Positions 17,458 to 27,196 are shown, numbered from the stretch's first letter. The stretch is DNA of 64,000 bases from Salinimicrobium sp050750585 (GCF_050750585.1 NZ_JBOJLM010000013.1:1-64000), one strand, 5' to 3'. Numbers and translations are program-made. Notes: generated from the letters alone by a model not told the origin.

Positions 17458-18264
17458 TTAAACTCCGCTAAAGGCTCCAAAGCCTCCATCCACGGCAATT
17501 ACGGTTCCTGTCACAAAGGAGGAACCATCTCCAGCAAGCCAGTTGGCTGCACCTTGTAATTCTTCGGGTTTCCCAAACCTGTTCATGGGAGTTTGACCAA
17601 TTATGGTCTCCCCGCGTGCTGTAAGATTTCCATCCTCCTTCAATAGAAGGTCCCGGTTCTGTTCCCCAATGAAAAATCCGGGGGCAATGGCATTTACCCT
17701 GATTCCGTCGCCATATTTTTGAGCCATTTCCACAGCCAGCCACCTGGTAAAATTGTTAACTGCCGCTTTAGCTGCAGAATATCCCAGCACTCTTGTAAGC
17801 GCCCGTTGCGCTGCAAGGGAAGAAATATTTATAATGCTCCCGCTCTTTTGCGCTACCATTTCCCTGGCAAAAACCAAAGAAGGTAGCACTGTGCCTTTAA
17901 AATTGAGCTGATTCACCTTATCGAAGGAATTCAGGTCCAGGTCAAAGAAACTTTGATCGGGTGTTATTGTTGCTCCTTTTTGGTTTCCGCCGGCGGCATT
18001 GACCAGGATATCCACTTTCCCGAACGCCTCCTGAATTTTTTTCTTTGCTGCCACTAAACTTTCTTCGTCGAGCACATCGGCAACGAGCCCAAGGGCTTTT
18101 CCTCCAGCATTTTCAATCTCTTTTACCCGTGCCTGTACGGTATCTTCACTCCTACCCAGGATTCCAACCTTCACTCCTTGGGCAGCCAGGCCCATGGCAA
18201 TAGCTCCTCCCAGAACTCCATTCCCGCCGGTTACTACCGCTACTTTATCTTGTAAATTATTCAT
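17458..18264 (-). CDS. SDR-family oxidoreductase, probable fructuronate reductase (mannonate-forming)
   Basis: 268 residues, classical short-chain dehydrogenase fold. The NAD(P) motif TGGNGVLGGAIA (residues 12-23), NAAG (about 89), the catalytic Ser of INISSLAAQ, the YSAAK active site (Tyr near 160) and a Pro-Gly (IAPGFF) are visible. It lies between uxaE and uxuA, 12 bases from each. The context fits reduction of D-fructuronate to D-mannonate, the step done by the unrelated UxuB of enteric bacteria. The assignment rests on context; the fold is certain. Confidence 0.8.
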   Translation of the reverse strand: MNNLQDKVAVVTGGNGVLGGAIAMGLAAQGVKVGILGRSEDTVQARVKEIENAGGKALGLVADVLDEESLVAAKKKIQEAFGKVDILVNAAGGNQKGATITPDQSFFDLDLNSFDKVNQLNFKGTVLPSLVFAREMVAQKSGSIINISSLAAQRALTRVLGYSAAKAAVNNFTRWLAVEMAQKYGDGIRVNAIAPGFFIGEQNRDLLLKEDGNLTARGETIIGQTPMNRFGKPEELQGAANWLAGDGSSFVTGTVIAVDGGFGAFSGV

Positions 18265-18276
18265 ATTTTGTTATCA

Positions 18277-19467
18277 TTAATTTTCTAAAGATCTTTCAAT
18301 GCCCATTTCCAGCCCCCTTAATTCTGCCAAACCTCTAAGTCTTCCAATTGCAGAATATCCGGGGTAAGTGGTTTTCTCTAAATCGTCAAGCATCTGGTGT
18401 CCATGATCGGGCCTCATAGGGATCGGCTCCCTTTTTTGCCCTTTTTGACACTCATAGAAAGTGCGAACCAGCTTGTACATCTCTGCACTGCCTTCCAGAT
18501 GATTGGCTTCATAAAACCGCGAATCTGCTTCCCGTTGCACAGATCGCAGGTGTACGAAATGGATTCTGTCATAATAAGTTTTTATGATCCCGGGAAGATC
18601 ATTCTTTTCTGAAGCGCCAAAACTGCCACTGCAAAAAGTGAGTCCGTTAGCCTTTTGTGGCACTTTACTGAAAATATAATTTAGATCATCAATATCGCTA
18701 ACAACCCTGGGTAAACCCAAAACAGGCCAAGGCGGATCATCTGGATGAATTGCCATCTTCACTCCTGCTTCTTCTGCCACAGGAATTATCTCTTTTAGAA
18801 AATCTACCAGGTTATCCCGAAGCTGTTCTGCTGAAATCCCTTTATAACTCTCAAGTCCCTGCCGAAGTTTCTCCAGCGTAAATCCTTTTCTATCTCCAGG
18901 CAATGCCATTAGCAGACTTTCCCGAAGCCTCTCGAGTTCTTCCTGTGGCATTTGAGGATATCTGGATTTTGCCCGTTCTGCCATTTCGGGATCATAATCT
19001 TCTTCTGCGCGTTCCCTTTTCAGGATAAAAAGATCGAAAATAATAAGGTCTTGCAGGTCGTGCAGCAGGGCTGTACTGCCGTCCTCCAGTCGATACCGCA
19101 CATTTGTTCTTAGCCAGTCAAGGACAGGCATGAAATTGTAACAGACACGGGTAATACCGCTTTTGCCGAGATTCCGCAGGCTCTCCTTGTAATTTTCTAT
19201 AAAAGTCGCTTTATCGCCTTTCCCCTGCTTTATATGTTCATGAACCGGAAGGCTCTCAACCACATTCCAGTGTAGCGGAAATCGATCTCTTTTATTGCTT
19301 TCTTCCAGAAGGTCTTTTCTCTTTTGAATTTCCTCCATACTCCACACCTCCCCTACCGGAATATGATGTAGAGCAGTCACAACGCCATTGGCACCGGCCT
19401 GTTTAATATCTTTAAGGCTCACCGGGTCATGAGGTCCATACCATCTCCAGCTTTGTTCAAAAATCAT
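18277..19467 (-). CDS. Mannonate dehydratase UxuA
   Basis: 396 residues, usual length. It converts D-mannonate to 2-keto-3-deoxygluconate in the cytoplasm. Recognisable regions are the start FEQSWRWYGPHDPV, LHHIPVGEVW, LHWNVVESLPVHE, AIHPDDPP, CSGSFGA, HFVHLRSV and MRPDHGHQML; the His, Asp and Cys of these motifs form the metal site in the family. It lies 93 bases downstream of the broken GH28 gene and 12 bases before the SDR gene, in one direction. Confidence 0.95.
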   Translation of the reverse strand: MIFEQSWRWYGPHDPVSLKDIKQAGANGVVTALHHIPVGEVWSMEEIQKRKDLLEESNKRDRFPLHWNVVESLPVHEHIKQGKGDKATFIENYKESLRNLGKSGITRVCYNFMPVLDWLRTNVRYRLEDGSTALLHDLQDLIIFDLFILKRERAEEDYDPEMAERAKSRYPQMPQEELERLRESLLMALPGDRKGFTLEKLRQGLESYKGISAEQLRDNLVDFLKEIIPVAEEAGVKMAIHPDDPPWPVLGLPRVVSDIDDLNYIFSKVPQKANGLTFCSGSFGASEKNDLPGIIKTYYDRIHFVHLRSVQREADSRFYEANHLEGSAEMYKLVRTFYECQKGQKREPIPMRPDHGHQMLDDLEKTTYPGYSAIGRLRGLAELRGLEMGIERSLEN

Positions 19468-19560
19468 AGGTTCAATTTAAATTCAAGTTACGATCATTTT
19501 AAGCTTTGTCAAAGTTGAAGATCCAGAATAATCTTACCTGTCTATCAACTCTAAAACAAT

Positions 19561-20930
19561 CTATTGTGGCTCCTTTCCTGAAACTGAAGTAGGCACCGTA
19601 GCTTCCTCCCCAATGATCACCTCGTCAAAAATGACATTTTTGGTGTTGGTTATGGAAGTTGCATTTTTGGCCTTGCTCACTTTAATATTGGTAAGTTTTA
19701 CATTCTCAACTTTACTTTCTTCAAAACCCTGGATCACCACTGCTGTTCCTGTAGCCTCTTCACAGGTAACATTGGTGATGAAAACATCTGAGATCTTTGA
19801 ATTAAACCCTTCTCCTTCCCCGTGATAGTTGGCAGTAATATAAAAGCAGTCTTCCACCTTTTGGAGTTCTATGTCATTGATGTAATATTCCTGATAAATC
19901 CTCCCCTATCCGGATTGGTCTTGAAGTAAATTCCTCTTTTGAGATAGCCCCAAGCTTTATTATTTTCAATATAAACATTTTGGACCCCGGCAGACATTTC
20001 GCTGCCAATCACCACTCCGTGGAGACCTTTTAACAGGTTATTCCTTATCACTATATTTTCTGAAGGGGTAGCTGTATTTGCACGTCCTTCATGATCCCTA
20101 CCGGCTTTAATCGCGATATTGTCATCTCCGTTATCAAATTTCACGTCCTCAATGAGAATATCACTGGCGTATTCTGCATCTATCCCGTCATTGTTAAAGT
20201 TATGGGCGTCAAATTTGAGTCCGCGTAGGGTTGCGCTTTTGGACTTTAGCAGGTGAACGCACCAAAAAGGGGAATCTTCAATGGTAACTTCTTCGAGCAG
20301 GATATTTTTTGAATTGACGAACTGGATCAACTGCGGGCGCAGGTAATGCCCTTCTCCAAAGATCCTTTGCTCCACAGGAATTCCGGAGTGATTCATTTCT
20401 CTGCTCAATTGTTTATCCTTATCCTCGAGTTGTTTCCAGGCTGACCATGCGCCTCCACCTTCACCGTCAATAGTACCTTTCCCGGTAATTGCTATATTTT
20501 CAAGTTCGTTTCCGTAGATAAGCGGACTATAATTATACAGCATAGTGCCTTCCCAACTGGTAAGCACCATCGGATAATCTTTAGGATCTTCCCCAAACCT
20601 GATCTTTGCACCCCCTTCCAGATGAAGGTTTACATTGCTCACGAAATGAATCGGACCATTGACTGTATAAACTCCCTTCGGAACTATGAGTGTCCCGCCT
20701 TTTCTTTTCTTCAGGTGGCTCATAGCTTTGTCAAAAGCTCTTTTATTATTTGAAACCGAATCCCCTTTAGCTCCGAATTTCTTTACTGAAACCTGATAAT
20801 CCGGAATCTCCGGAAGCTGAATTCTTTCCACGATCTCCTCAATGGCGGCCTTTCTTTCCTGTTCAGATAACTGTGCCTGAGCATCTATTCCAATTAAGGA
20901 AATTACCCACAGTACAATAATTTTTTTCAT
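19561..20930 (-). pseudogene. GH28 polygalacturonase-like gene with a one-base frameshift
   Basis: Two frames form one protein of about 456 residues. The first part (MKKIIVLWVISLIG...AQAQ signal, GKGTIDGEGGGAW, SPFWCVHLLKS, NNDGIDAEY, DNGDDNIAIKAGRD, GLHGVVIGSEM, RGIYFKTNPDRGG) ends at an early stop at 19869. The other frame continues as YINDIELQKVEDCFYITANYHGEG to 19561. Restoring one T at about 19885 (ATTACATC to ATTTACATC) joins them, so a single base was lost from a T run. The active-site region is in the first part; the last beta-helix turns are in the second. It is a recent pseudogene or a sequencing error. The neighbours kdgF and PL10 are intact. Confidence 0.85.
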
Positions 20931-20935
20931 GTCTT

Positions 20936-21274
20936 CTATTTTAGAAAATCCTCCCGTACCGGACTAAATACATCTATCAGCATTCCCGTCTCAAGGCATT
21001 CGGCACCGTGTTTGGCATTCGGCGGTACAAAGAATCCGTCGCCGATTTCCAGAATTTCAGATTTGCCGTCAATGCTTATCTTAAATTTTCCTGAAGCCAC
21101 GACAGTTCCCTGGGAATGAAAATGATCATGCACATATCCCACCGCGCCTTTTTCAAATTTCACTTTCACCACCATCAGCTGTGTGTTATAGCCGGTAATT
21201 TGCCGGGTGATTCCTTCTCCGGCAGGTTCCCATTCAGCTTCAGCTTCTTTAAAAAAGTTCTTTCCTTTTATCAT
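20936..21274 (-). CDS. KdgF-type cupin (unsaturated uronate ring opening)
   Basis: 112 residues from the ATG at 21274, which overlaps the stop of the PL10 gene (ATGA). A start at 21301 is possible but would overlap more. It has a single cupin domain with metal-binding HDHFHSQ (residues about 49-55) and a later His in PPNAKHGAE. KdgF converts 4,5-unsaturated galacturonate to 5-keto-4-deoxyuronate, the substrate of KduI. The length and motif match that family, and the location among lyase and hydrolase genes supports it. Confidence 0.85.
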   Translation of the reverse strand: MIKGKNFFKEAEAEWEPAGEGITRQITGYNTQLMVVKVKFEKGAVGYVHDHFHSQGTVVASGKFKISIDGKSEILEIGDGFFVPPNAKHGAECLETGMLIDVFSPVREDFLK

Positions 21275-23085
21275 TTTTGAGAGGTATGTTTTTGTTCCCA
21301 TTCGGGATATTTTTCATTTAAAAGATCTTCAGCATAATTATCGATGTAGCTATAGTTGGTGCGCCGTTCATGCTCAATTTCATCGAGATTATATTTCACC
21401 ACTCCGTCACGTCCTATGAACATGATTTTGTTAGTTCCAATTTCGGTAAATCTTCCCCACAGGGGACCACCCTCAGGATCTTCGACTACAATTCTATCAC
21501 GACCTTCAGGAAGATCAGATCCTTTGATCCACTCCACTCTTTTCCCCGTTACTTTGGCATCTTCAAACCACTTCATAGCACTTCGAATGGAGGTTTTTAC
21601 CGCCTCGGAAGGATTTTCGATTTCCATTAAAAACCGCACAATTTCGGCACTTTCCTTACCACTTAATGAGGCTAATTCATAAGCTCTTGCTTTCGCAGGC
21701 TGAAGCGTTTTTTTATCGTGCTGAGCGCCCCAAACTGTGAGCTTCCCATCTACTTTTACCTGAGTCGCAAGAATTATTTCAAGGCCCTTATCAACAGCTT
21801 TACGGGCTTTTTTCTTCATGCCAGCATCCACGAAGGTGTAGGGCTCTTCATTTTTTGCTATGTCCCGCAACAACCTCATGACCCCTATTATTGCTCCGTC
21901 GTTATAGGTAATGTGCTCGTAATATCCTTTTTTTATGGGATAGAATTGAGGCCAGCCGCCACTGGGATATTGGGCCTCAAGAAGAAAATCCACACCTTTC
22001 AAAAATGCCTTTTTATACTCCTCTTTTCCAGTAGCCTTGTAGACCTTTGCCAAATACCGCAGCTGGGTATGCGTTGCGCCATTGTCTATAGTGGTACCGG
22101 CATCTTTTGCCTTTGCCTCAATCAGGTCTTCTTTCTCCTGGGGAGTCAGCTCATTGGACATGTCATTATTCTTGTACCAACCTCCGTTGTGATGTTGATA
22201 AAGCAATACATTGTCTGCAATTCTTTGAGCTTCCTTACTGCCATACCACTGCTCCTCCTGCCTCAACGCTTTTCTCCACGGTATTTTTTCAGAATATACA
22301 ACATCTCCAACTGAGGGATCTCCGAGGATCTCGCGGGAAAGAACATCATCATTTATATATTTTTTCAACTCCAGATCCTGCCTTGCGATCTCCTGAAGTG
22401 CTAGAGTAGCAACAATTGTCGCACCCGTTTTGGAAAGGTGCGTATCATCGGTTACTCCTTTTGGCTCGTAGGGATCTTCGCCGGGTTCGAGGTGCAAGTG
22501 CAACTGTTTTGAATTCTGTGAACCGTAAGAAATCTCCAACTGCTCAGTAAGCAACTGCATATCAATAAAAGGTACATTCATGTCTTCGGCGACCATTCTC
22601 ACCACCAAAGGATACTGCCCGTGAGTGTCTACCAGCACCCCATTTTCATTGAAATTCCGCCGCACGATAGAACTCAGAAGAATTGGCGTCGCTCCCTTCT
22701 CCCTTGTCTCTCTCACAAACTTCTCAAGATTGCTTCTGTATTGTGTAAAAGGATTCGTATACCTGGCTGGATCATTTACCTTTTGATCATTGTGCCCAAA
22801 CTGAATAAACACGAAATCCCCCGGCTTCAGTTGTTCTCTGACCTTTTCCCAGCGACCTTCAGCAATAAAATTCCTGGTACTGCGACCATTGACTGCATGG
22901 TTCTCAATATCAATTTCTGAAGTCATCAACTCCGGAAGCATTTGTCCCCAGCCGTGTTCCGGATTTTTATCGGGATCCTTTTTGTCGGACATTGTGGAGT
23001 CACCTATGAGAAATAACGTCGGCTTCTCCTGAGCGATGATCTGCAATGAACAGAAGATCATAAAAAACACAATCAGTTTTTTCAT
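21271..23085 (-). CDS. Two-domain enzyme: CE12 acetylesterase fused to PL10 pectate lyase
   Basis: 604 residues with signal peptide MKKLIVFFMIFCSLQIIAQ. Residues about 22-250 form an SGNH esterase of the rhamnogalacturonan acetylesterase type: nucleophile in GDSTMSD, NGRSTRNF, FGHNDQK, and the Asp-His pair in DDTHLS. Residues about 265-600 form a PL10 pectate lyase: WYGSKEAQRIADN, NNGGWYKN-like HHNGGWYKN, TTIDNGAT, WGAQHD, ARAYELASLSG and EIGTNKIMF. One secreted protein could thus remove acetyl groups and cut polygalacturonate by beta-elimination. It lies 21 bases after the esterase-CE8 gene and overlaps kdgF by four bases. Confidence 0.92.
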   Translation of the reverse strand: MKKLIVFFMIFCSLQIIAQEKPTLFLIGDSTMSDKKDPDKNPEHGWGQMLPELMTSEIDIENHAVNGRSTRNFIAEGRWEKVREQLKPGDFVFIQFGHNDQKVNDPARYTNPFTQYRSNLEKFVRETREKGATPILLSSIVRRNFNENGVLVDTHGQYPLVVRMVAEDMNVPFIDMQLLTEQLEISYGSQNSKQLHLHLEPGEDPYEPKGVTDDTHLSKTGATIVATLALQEIARQDLELKKYINDDVLSREILGDPSVGDVVYSEKIPWRKALRQEEQWYGSKEAQRIADNVLLYQHHNGGWYKNNDMSNELTPQEKEDLIEAKAKDAGTTIDNGATHTQLRYLAKVYKATGKEEYKKAFLKGVDFLLEAQYPSGGWPQFYPIKKGYYEHITYNDGAIIGVMRLLRDIAKNEEPYTFVDAGMKKKARKAVDKGLEIILATQVKVDGKLTVWGAQHDKKTLQPAKARAYELASLSGKESAEIVRFLMEIENPSEAVKTSIRSAMKWFEDAKVTGKRVEWIKGSDLPEGRDRIVVEDPEGGPLWGRFTEIGTNKIMFIGRDGVVKYNLDEIEHERRTNYSYIDNYAEDLLNEKYPEWEQKHTSQK

Positions 23086-23106
23086 TTTTGAGCAGTTTTA
23101 TTGATT

Positions 23107-24999
23107 CTACGGCAGCGCTTTTGTTGCCCAATACCAGTCATTCCCTGAAGTAAAAATGTTCTTCAGAGTATATTTTTCGGCTTCTTCTGAAGTTAGTTGG
23201 TGGGACCATTCCACTCTCGTGGCAGGAGAAGCTCCGGGACCGCTGCTGTTATATTCGGCATAATAAGCTGTCCTTTCCTTATTGGGGAACATCTTATCCC
23301 CCGGCCAGTGCTCCCAACCATCAGGAAGTATGTGATCACCAAGTTCCGTGTTAATGAAAACCGTCTTAGCAAAAGGTCTCCAGGGCCTGCCCAGGTAAAC
23401 TTCGTTGACACCTTCGGCTGCAATAAGTTTACAGTCAATAAAAACGTATCCAAACTCCTGATTCTGCGGAGTTGCAGCTGCTGTGACAAAAGAATCTTTT
23501 AAGCTCTTAATGGTACAGCTTTCAAAAACTGCCGTGGCTTCGCCAAAAATAAAGTCGGTCGTGCCTTCGATAAAACAGTTAATATACAATTGCCTGCTCC
23601 CTTCGGTTGCGGTGTACAGGGTATCCTGGCAGCCAAGAATATCGGAATCTTTCATGATAAATCGGTCGCCTTCCACATGTAAAGCCACTGCCTGCCCTTC
23701 TCCACAGGAGGTATTCTGGATCGTGAGATTTTCGATTCTAATATCGTTCCCCCGAACCAGTACCGTATAAGAGGTAAAGGTGGATAATTTTTCTCCGGTA
23801 CTCGGATCAATTTTTCCTGAAAAATCATTGTTTGTGATCACTGTATTCTTCCGGTCTTCCCCAATGAGGGTAAGCTGATGTTTCCAGGAAGGAATTTCCA
23901 GCTTTTCATTGTAAGTGCCAGATTTAATCCTGATCACCACTTCCCCCGGACCAAGATCGCGGGTGGAATTTATTGCTTCCTGAATGCTGCTGAAATCTCC
24001 GGTTCCGTCTTTGGAAACTGTTATTTCCCTGTACTTCTCCCTTGCTGAAGAAGAATTATAGAAGATCTTATCAAGAAAATTGGTGGTGAGTTCCACCGTT
24101 TCATCAAACCAGGGATGGACCAGCCAAAAAGCATGGGGCGTTTTCTCTATAGTATGCACTTCGTGGTAGATCTGGTTTTCATTGAGAATTCTCACCATAT
24201 CATCACGTCCTGCATGAAATCGTGGATAGGAGCTGTTGATGAACAAAGTAGGAGGCGTATCGCCATCTACATATTCGAGCGGCGAGGCTTCTTTCCAGGT
24301 TTCGAAGTTATCGGCTTTTGAACCTCCCAGCCAGGTGGCGGCCATCCAGCCTTCTTCGGCATCGGGATGAATGAAGGAAACGATTCCGTCTATATTTACG
24401 ATAGCCTGCACTTCGTCTGAAACTTTAGCATTATCTGATTTATTAATTTCAGAATCAGAAGTAACTCCTACCAAATTAGCAAGCTGCGCTCCTGCTGAGG
24501 TGCCTAAAATGGCAATTTTGTCGATGTTTATTTTGAATGGTTCGGCATTTTGTTTCATCCACTTCAGCGCATCTTTTAGATCAACCACACCGGCAGGATA
24601 AACGGCTTCTGTACCCAACCTGTAGGAGGCAGTAACGGCCACATAACCTTCAGCAGCAAGTTTTTGTGCCAGGGGTCGCAGATTCTCTTTGCTTCCGGTA
24701 AGCCAGCCTCCTCCATGAATCAGTAAAACTGCAGGGAATTTTCCCCCTTTTTCAGCTTTAGGTAAATATACATCTACAGTAAGCTCTTTTTCCGAAGTTG
24801 TTTTGTAAATCAAATTTTCCCGGACCTCAATTCTTTCAGAAATCTGGGATTCTACAGGAGCAATAAAAGGGTAGTCCTTTTTCAGCTTTTCATAGGTCGT
24901 GCCAATGGAATAGGGCTTTATCTCATTCTTTTGCGCAATTGTATGAGGACACAAACAAAAAAATAAGAAGACCGAAAAAAGGCATTTTTGGAGACTCAT
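23107..24999 (-). CDS. Two-domain esterase: alpha/beta hydrolase fused to CE8 pectin methylesterase
   Basis: 630 residues with a signal peptide (about 1-22). Residues about 50-310 are an alpha/beta hydrolase: oxyanion motif LLIHGGGWLTGS, nucleophile GTSAGAQLA, and a C-terminal His in KTPHAFWLVHPW. Residues about 325-630 are CE8: DGTGDFSSIQEAI, catalytic Asp in CQDTLY and TDFIFGEA, Arg in LGRPWRP. CE8 removes methyl esters from homogalacturonan. The hydrolase half probably removes acetyl or another acyl group; its substrate is not shown by the sequence. It is the third gene of the unit starting at 27172. Confidence 0.92.
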   Translation of the reverse strand: MSLQKCLFSVFLFFCLCPHTIAQKNEIKPYSIGTTYEKLKKDYPFIAPVESQISERIEVRENLIYKTTSEKELTVDVYLPKAEKGGKFPAVLLIHGGGWLTGSKENLRPLAQKLAAEGYVAVTASYRLGTEAVYPAGVVDLKDALKWMKQNAEPFKINIDKIAILGTSAGAQLANLVGVTSDSEINKSDNAKVSDEVQAIVNIDGIVSFIHPDAEEGWMAATWLGGSKADNFETWKEASPLEYVDGDTPPTLFINSSYPRFHAGRDDMVRILNENQIYHEVHTIEKTPHAFWLVHPWFDETVELTTNFLDKIFYNSSSAREKYREITVSKDGTGDFSSIQEAINSTRDLGPGEVVIRIKSGTYNEKLEIPSWKHQLTLIGEDRKNTVITNNDFSGKIDPSTGEKLSTFTSYTVLVRGNDIRIENLTIQNTSCGEGQAVALHVEGDRFIMKDSDILGCQDTLYTATEGSRQLYINCFIEGTTDFIFGEATAVFESCTIKSLKDSFVTAAATPQNQEFGYVFIDCKLIAAEGVNEVYLGRPWRPFAKTVFINTELGDHILPDGWEHWPGDKMFPNKERTAYYAEYNSSGPGASPATRVEWSHQLTSEEAEKYTLKNIFTSGNDWYWATKALP

Positions 25000-25050
25000 C
25001 TTTTTTGGTTTATCGTATAAGTTATTCTCTTTGCTAATTGTATTGGGGTA

Positions 25051-25695
25051 TCAAAAACCGGCTTCAGAAATGAACCGAATTTCTCTAATTGCACCTTTAA
25101 ACCAGGATCTTTGATCCATTCGTGTACCTATGGAAGTCTTCGCATTTTCACCAATAGGCAGATACTGAAAATTTCCCGACACTTCTTCTTTTCCATTTAC
25201 ATAACCCCGAACATTTCCGTTGCTATAGATCATGCTGATGGTATACCATTCGTTCACCGGGTGAGTTCGGGTTGAATCAATAAGGGTAAGGCTTTCATTT
25301 TCAGATTTTATAAACCAGTCACCGTACCACTCCCCATTGTCATTTAATCTTAATTCCAGAAGAATCCGCCGGTTTTCATTTTCCGGATCCTGTATATGCA
25401 GAAACCGCTGCTCCCTGTTTTCCGGAAATCCCCGATAAGGTTTAAAATCTACTTCTATAGAAAATTCTTCCATTCCCGAAACAGGATTGGCATCTACTAA
25501 CAGACCGTCGTTCCTGCCATCAAACTCCAGATATTCCTTTTCCTTACCTTCGACTGTCTTTGGCGCTCCATGGACAGTAACAGAATGTTCTCCCAGTTCC
25601 CGGATATTGTCAATATTCCAAACGATCTCTTCCCGATCTGATCTTCCGCAGGAAGCGGTTAAAACAACCAACAGTAGAATAAATATTCCTCTCAT
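25051..25695 (-). CDS. LamG-like (concanavalin fold) lipoprotein
   Basis: 214 residues. The lipoprotein signal MRGIFILLLVVLTASC is followed by one jelly-roll domain with typical LamG features: YLEFDGRNDGLLV, FSIEVDFKPY, NEWYTISMIYSNGNVRGYVNGKE and FKGAIREIRF. No catalytic residues are evident, so carbohydrate binding is the simplest suggestion; some polysaccharide lyases share this fold. It lies between a GH28 gene and the esterase-CE8 gene, 35 and 51 bases away, in the same operon. Confidence 0.75.
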   Translation of the reverse strand: MRGIFILLLVVLTASCGRSDREEIVWNIDNIRELGEHSVTVHGAPKTVEGKEKEYLEFDGRNDGLLVDANPVSGMEEFSIEVDFKPYRGFPENREQRFLHIQDPENENRRILLELRLNDNGEWYGDWFIKSENESLTLIDSTRTHPVNEWYTISMIYSNGNVRGYVNGKEEVSGNFQYLPIGENAKTSIGTRMDQRSWFKGAIREIRFISEAGF

Positions 25696-25729
25696 CAGGG
25701 ATTTAAATTTTTAGTCTACAACAAATGAC

Positions 25730-27172
25730 TTAGTATTCTTTACCGTTAATGATAGTGTTCTCAAAAATGATATCATCTGCGTGCTCTACCCTGAGCGGCA
25801 CCTCCACATTTTTAATATTCACATTTTTAAGTTTTACATTGCTAACAGGGGATTGCTCTCTTCCCAGTATTAACACGCCATATTCTCCCCCGTTTTCTAC
25901 TTCTACATTCTCAAGCAGAATATTCCTTATCACCGGCATATGCCCTCCTTCCTGGTTAGCATAAATACCATAATGAGTATTTATCTTCAGAACAGCTTCT
26001 TTAACCTGTCCCACTTTCAAATCCTTAACAAAAATATTTTCAATGGTGCCACCTCTCCTGGTGTTGGTCTTTATTCTAATGGCACGATCAAGATTGGGGC
26101 TGTTCATGGTATTATTGCGGATATAAACATTTCGCACTCCGCCGGAAATTTCACTTCCCATAACAACGCCGCCGTGCCCATCTTTCATAGTACAGTTCTC
26201 CACTACGATATTTTCACTGGTGATCCCTACACGTCTTCCGTCGTTATCTCTACCCGATTTGATCGCAATACAGTCATCTCCTGTATCAAAAAGGCAGCCT
26301 GTGATGTGGACATTTTTACTGTATTCCGGATTACAGCCATCGTTATTTGGTCCGTGGCTAATCACGCTAACATCTTTGACCGTTACATAATTTGATTTCA
26401 CGGGGTGCATTACCCAAAATGGTGCATTTATAAAGGTCACTCCTTCTATAAGCACATTTTCACATTCAAATGGCTGAAAAAATGACGGCCTAAATTGATG
26501 GCCTTCCCCAAACACACGCTCCTCTACAGGAGTGCCTTTTTCCACCATGTCACTAAGCCGGGGCAGGTTGTGGTCATCCTGCTGCTGTACATCTCCTTCT
26601 ACATATCCATATTCTTCCTGACCTTTCCATTGCCACCAGTTTTCTTTACTTGCCTGGCCGTTAAAGGTCCCTTTTCCCGTTACGGCTATATTCTTTTGCT
26701 TGTAAGCGTAGATCAAAGGAGAATAATTCATGAATTCCATTCCTTCAAAAGTGGTATGTACCACCGGAAGATAATCTTCTGGCCTTGTAGAGAATTTCAC
26801 TTCTGCACCTTCTTCCAGGTGAAGGTTTACATTACTCTTTAGGTGTATGGGCCCTGTTAGGTATTCCCCCGCGGGAATCAAAACTTTCCCTCCACCTGCG
26901 GCAACACAGGCCTCAATAGCTTTTTTGAAAGCTGCGTCACTGCTTTTACTTCCATCTGCTGAAGCTCCATAATCCAGAACATTAAAAACCTCATCTCTAA
27001 AAGTAGGGAGTTTTATACTTTCTACTATAGCATCTGCCTGCTTCCATGGATCATCAAAATTAAGATCGGCAGTAGTCTCCGGAGAGGTAGCGACAGATTC
27101 ATTTTGATTCTTACAGGAGAAAACCGAGAGTACTACCAAAAGGCCAAAGATTATCTTAAATGGATGTCTCAT
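25730..27172 (-). CDS. GH28 polygalacturonase-family lipoprotein
   Basis: 480 residues, lipoprotein signal with VLSVFSC. The right-handed beta-helix carries GH28 motifs: GKGTFNGQ, APFWVMHPVKS, NNDGCNPEYS, DTGDDCIAIKSGRD (catalytic Asp pair), DGHGGVVMGSE (catalytic His) and RAIRIKTNTRRGG (Arg-x-Lys). It would hydrolyse galacturonan, probably as an exo-acting or rhamnogalacturonan-type enzyme given the NPE variant. It is the first gene after the LacI operator at 27197, so the unit 27172-16183 starts here. Confidence 0.93.
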   Translation of the reverse strand: MRHPFKIIFGLLVVLSVFSCKNQNESVATSPETTADLNFDDPWKQADAIVESIKLPTFRDEVFNVLDYGASADGSKSSDAAFKKAIEACVAAGGGKVLIPAGEYLTGPIHLKSNVNLHLEEGAEVKFSTRPEDYLPVVHTTFEGMEFMNYSPLIYAYKQKNIAVTGKGTFNGQASKENWWQWKGQEEYGYVEGDVQQQDDHNLPRLSDMVEKGTPVEERVFGEGHQFRPSFFQPFECENVLIEGVTFINAPFWVMHPVKSNYVTVKDVSVISHGPNNDGCNPEYSKNVHITGCLFDTGDDCIAIKSGRDNDGRRVGITSENIVVENCTMKDGHGGVVMGSEISGGVRNVYIRNNTMNSPNLDRAIRIKTNTRRGGTIENIFVKDLKVGQVKEAVLKINTHYGIYANQEGGHMPVIRNILLENVEVENGGEYGVLILGREQSPVSNVKLKNVNIKNVEVPLRVEHADDIIFENTIINGKEY

Positions 27173-27196
27173 AAATGTATTTTATTTATAATTAGG

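Noticed and set aside
17468..17743. 91-codon minus-strand frame
   Set aside because: It overlaps the SDR gene in another frame; the SDR frame has all family motifs.
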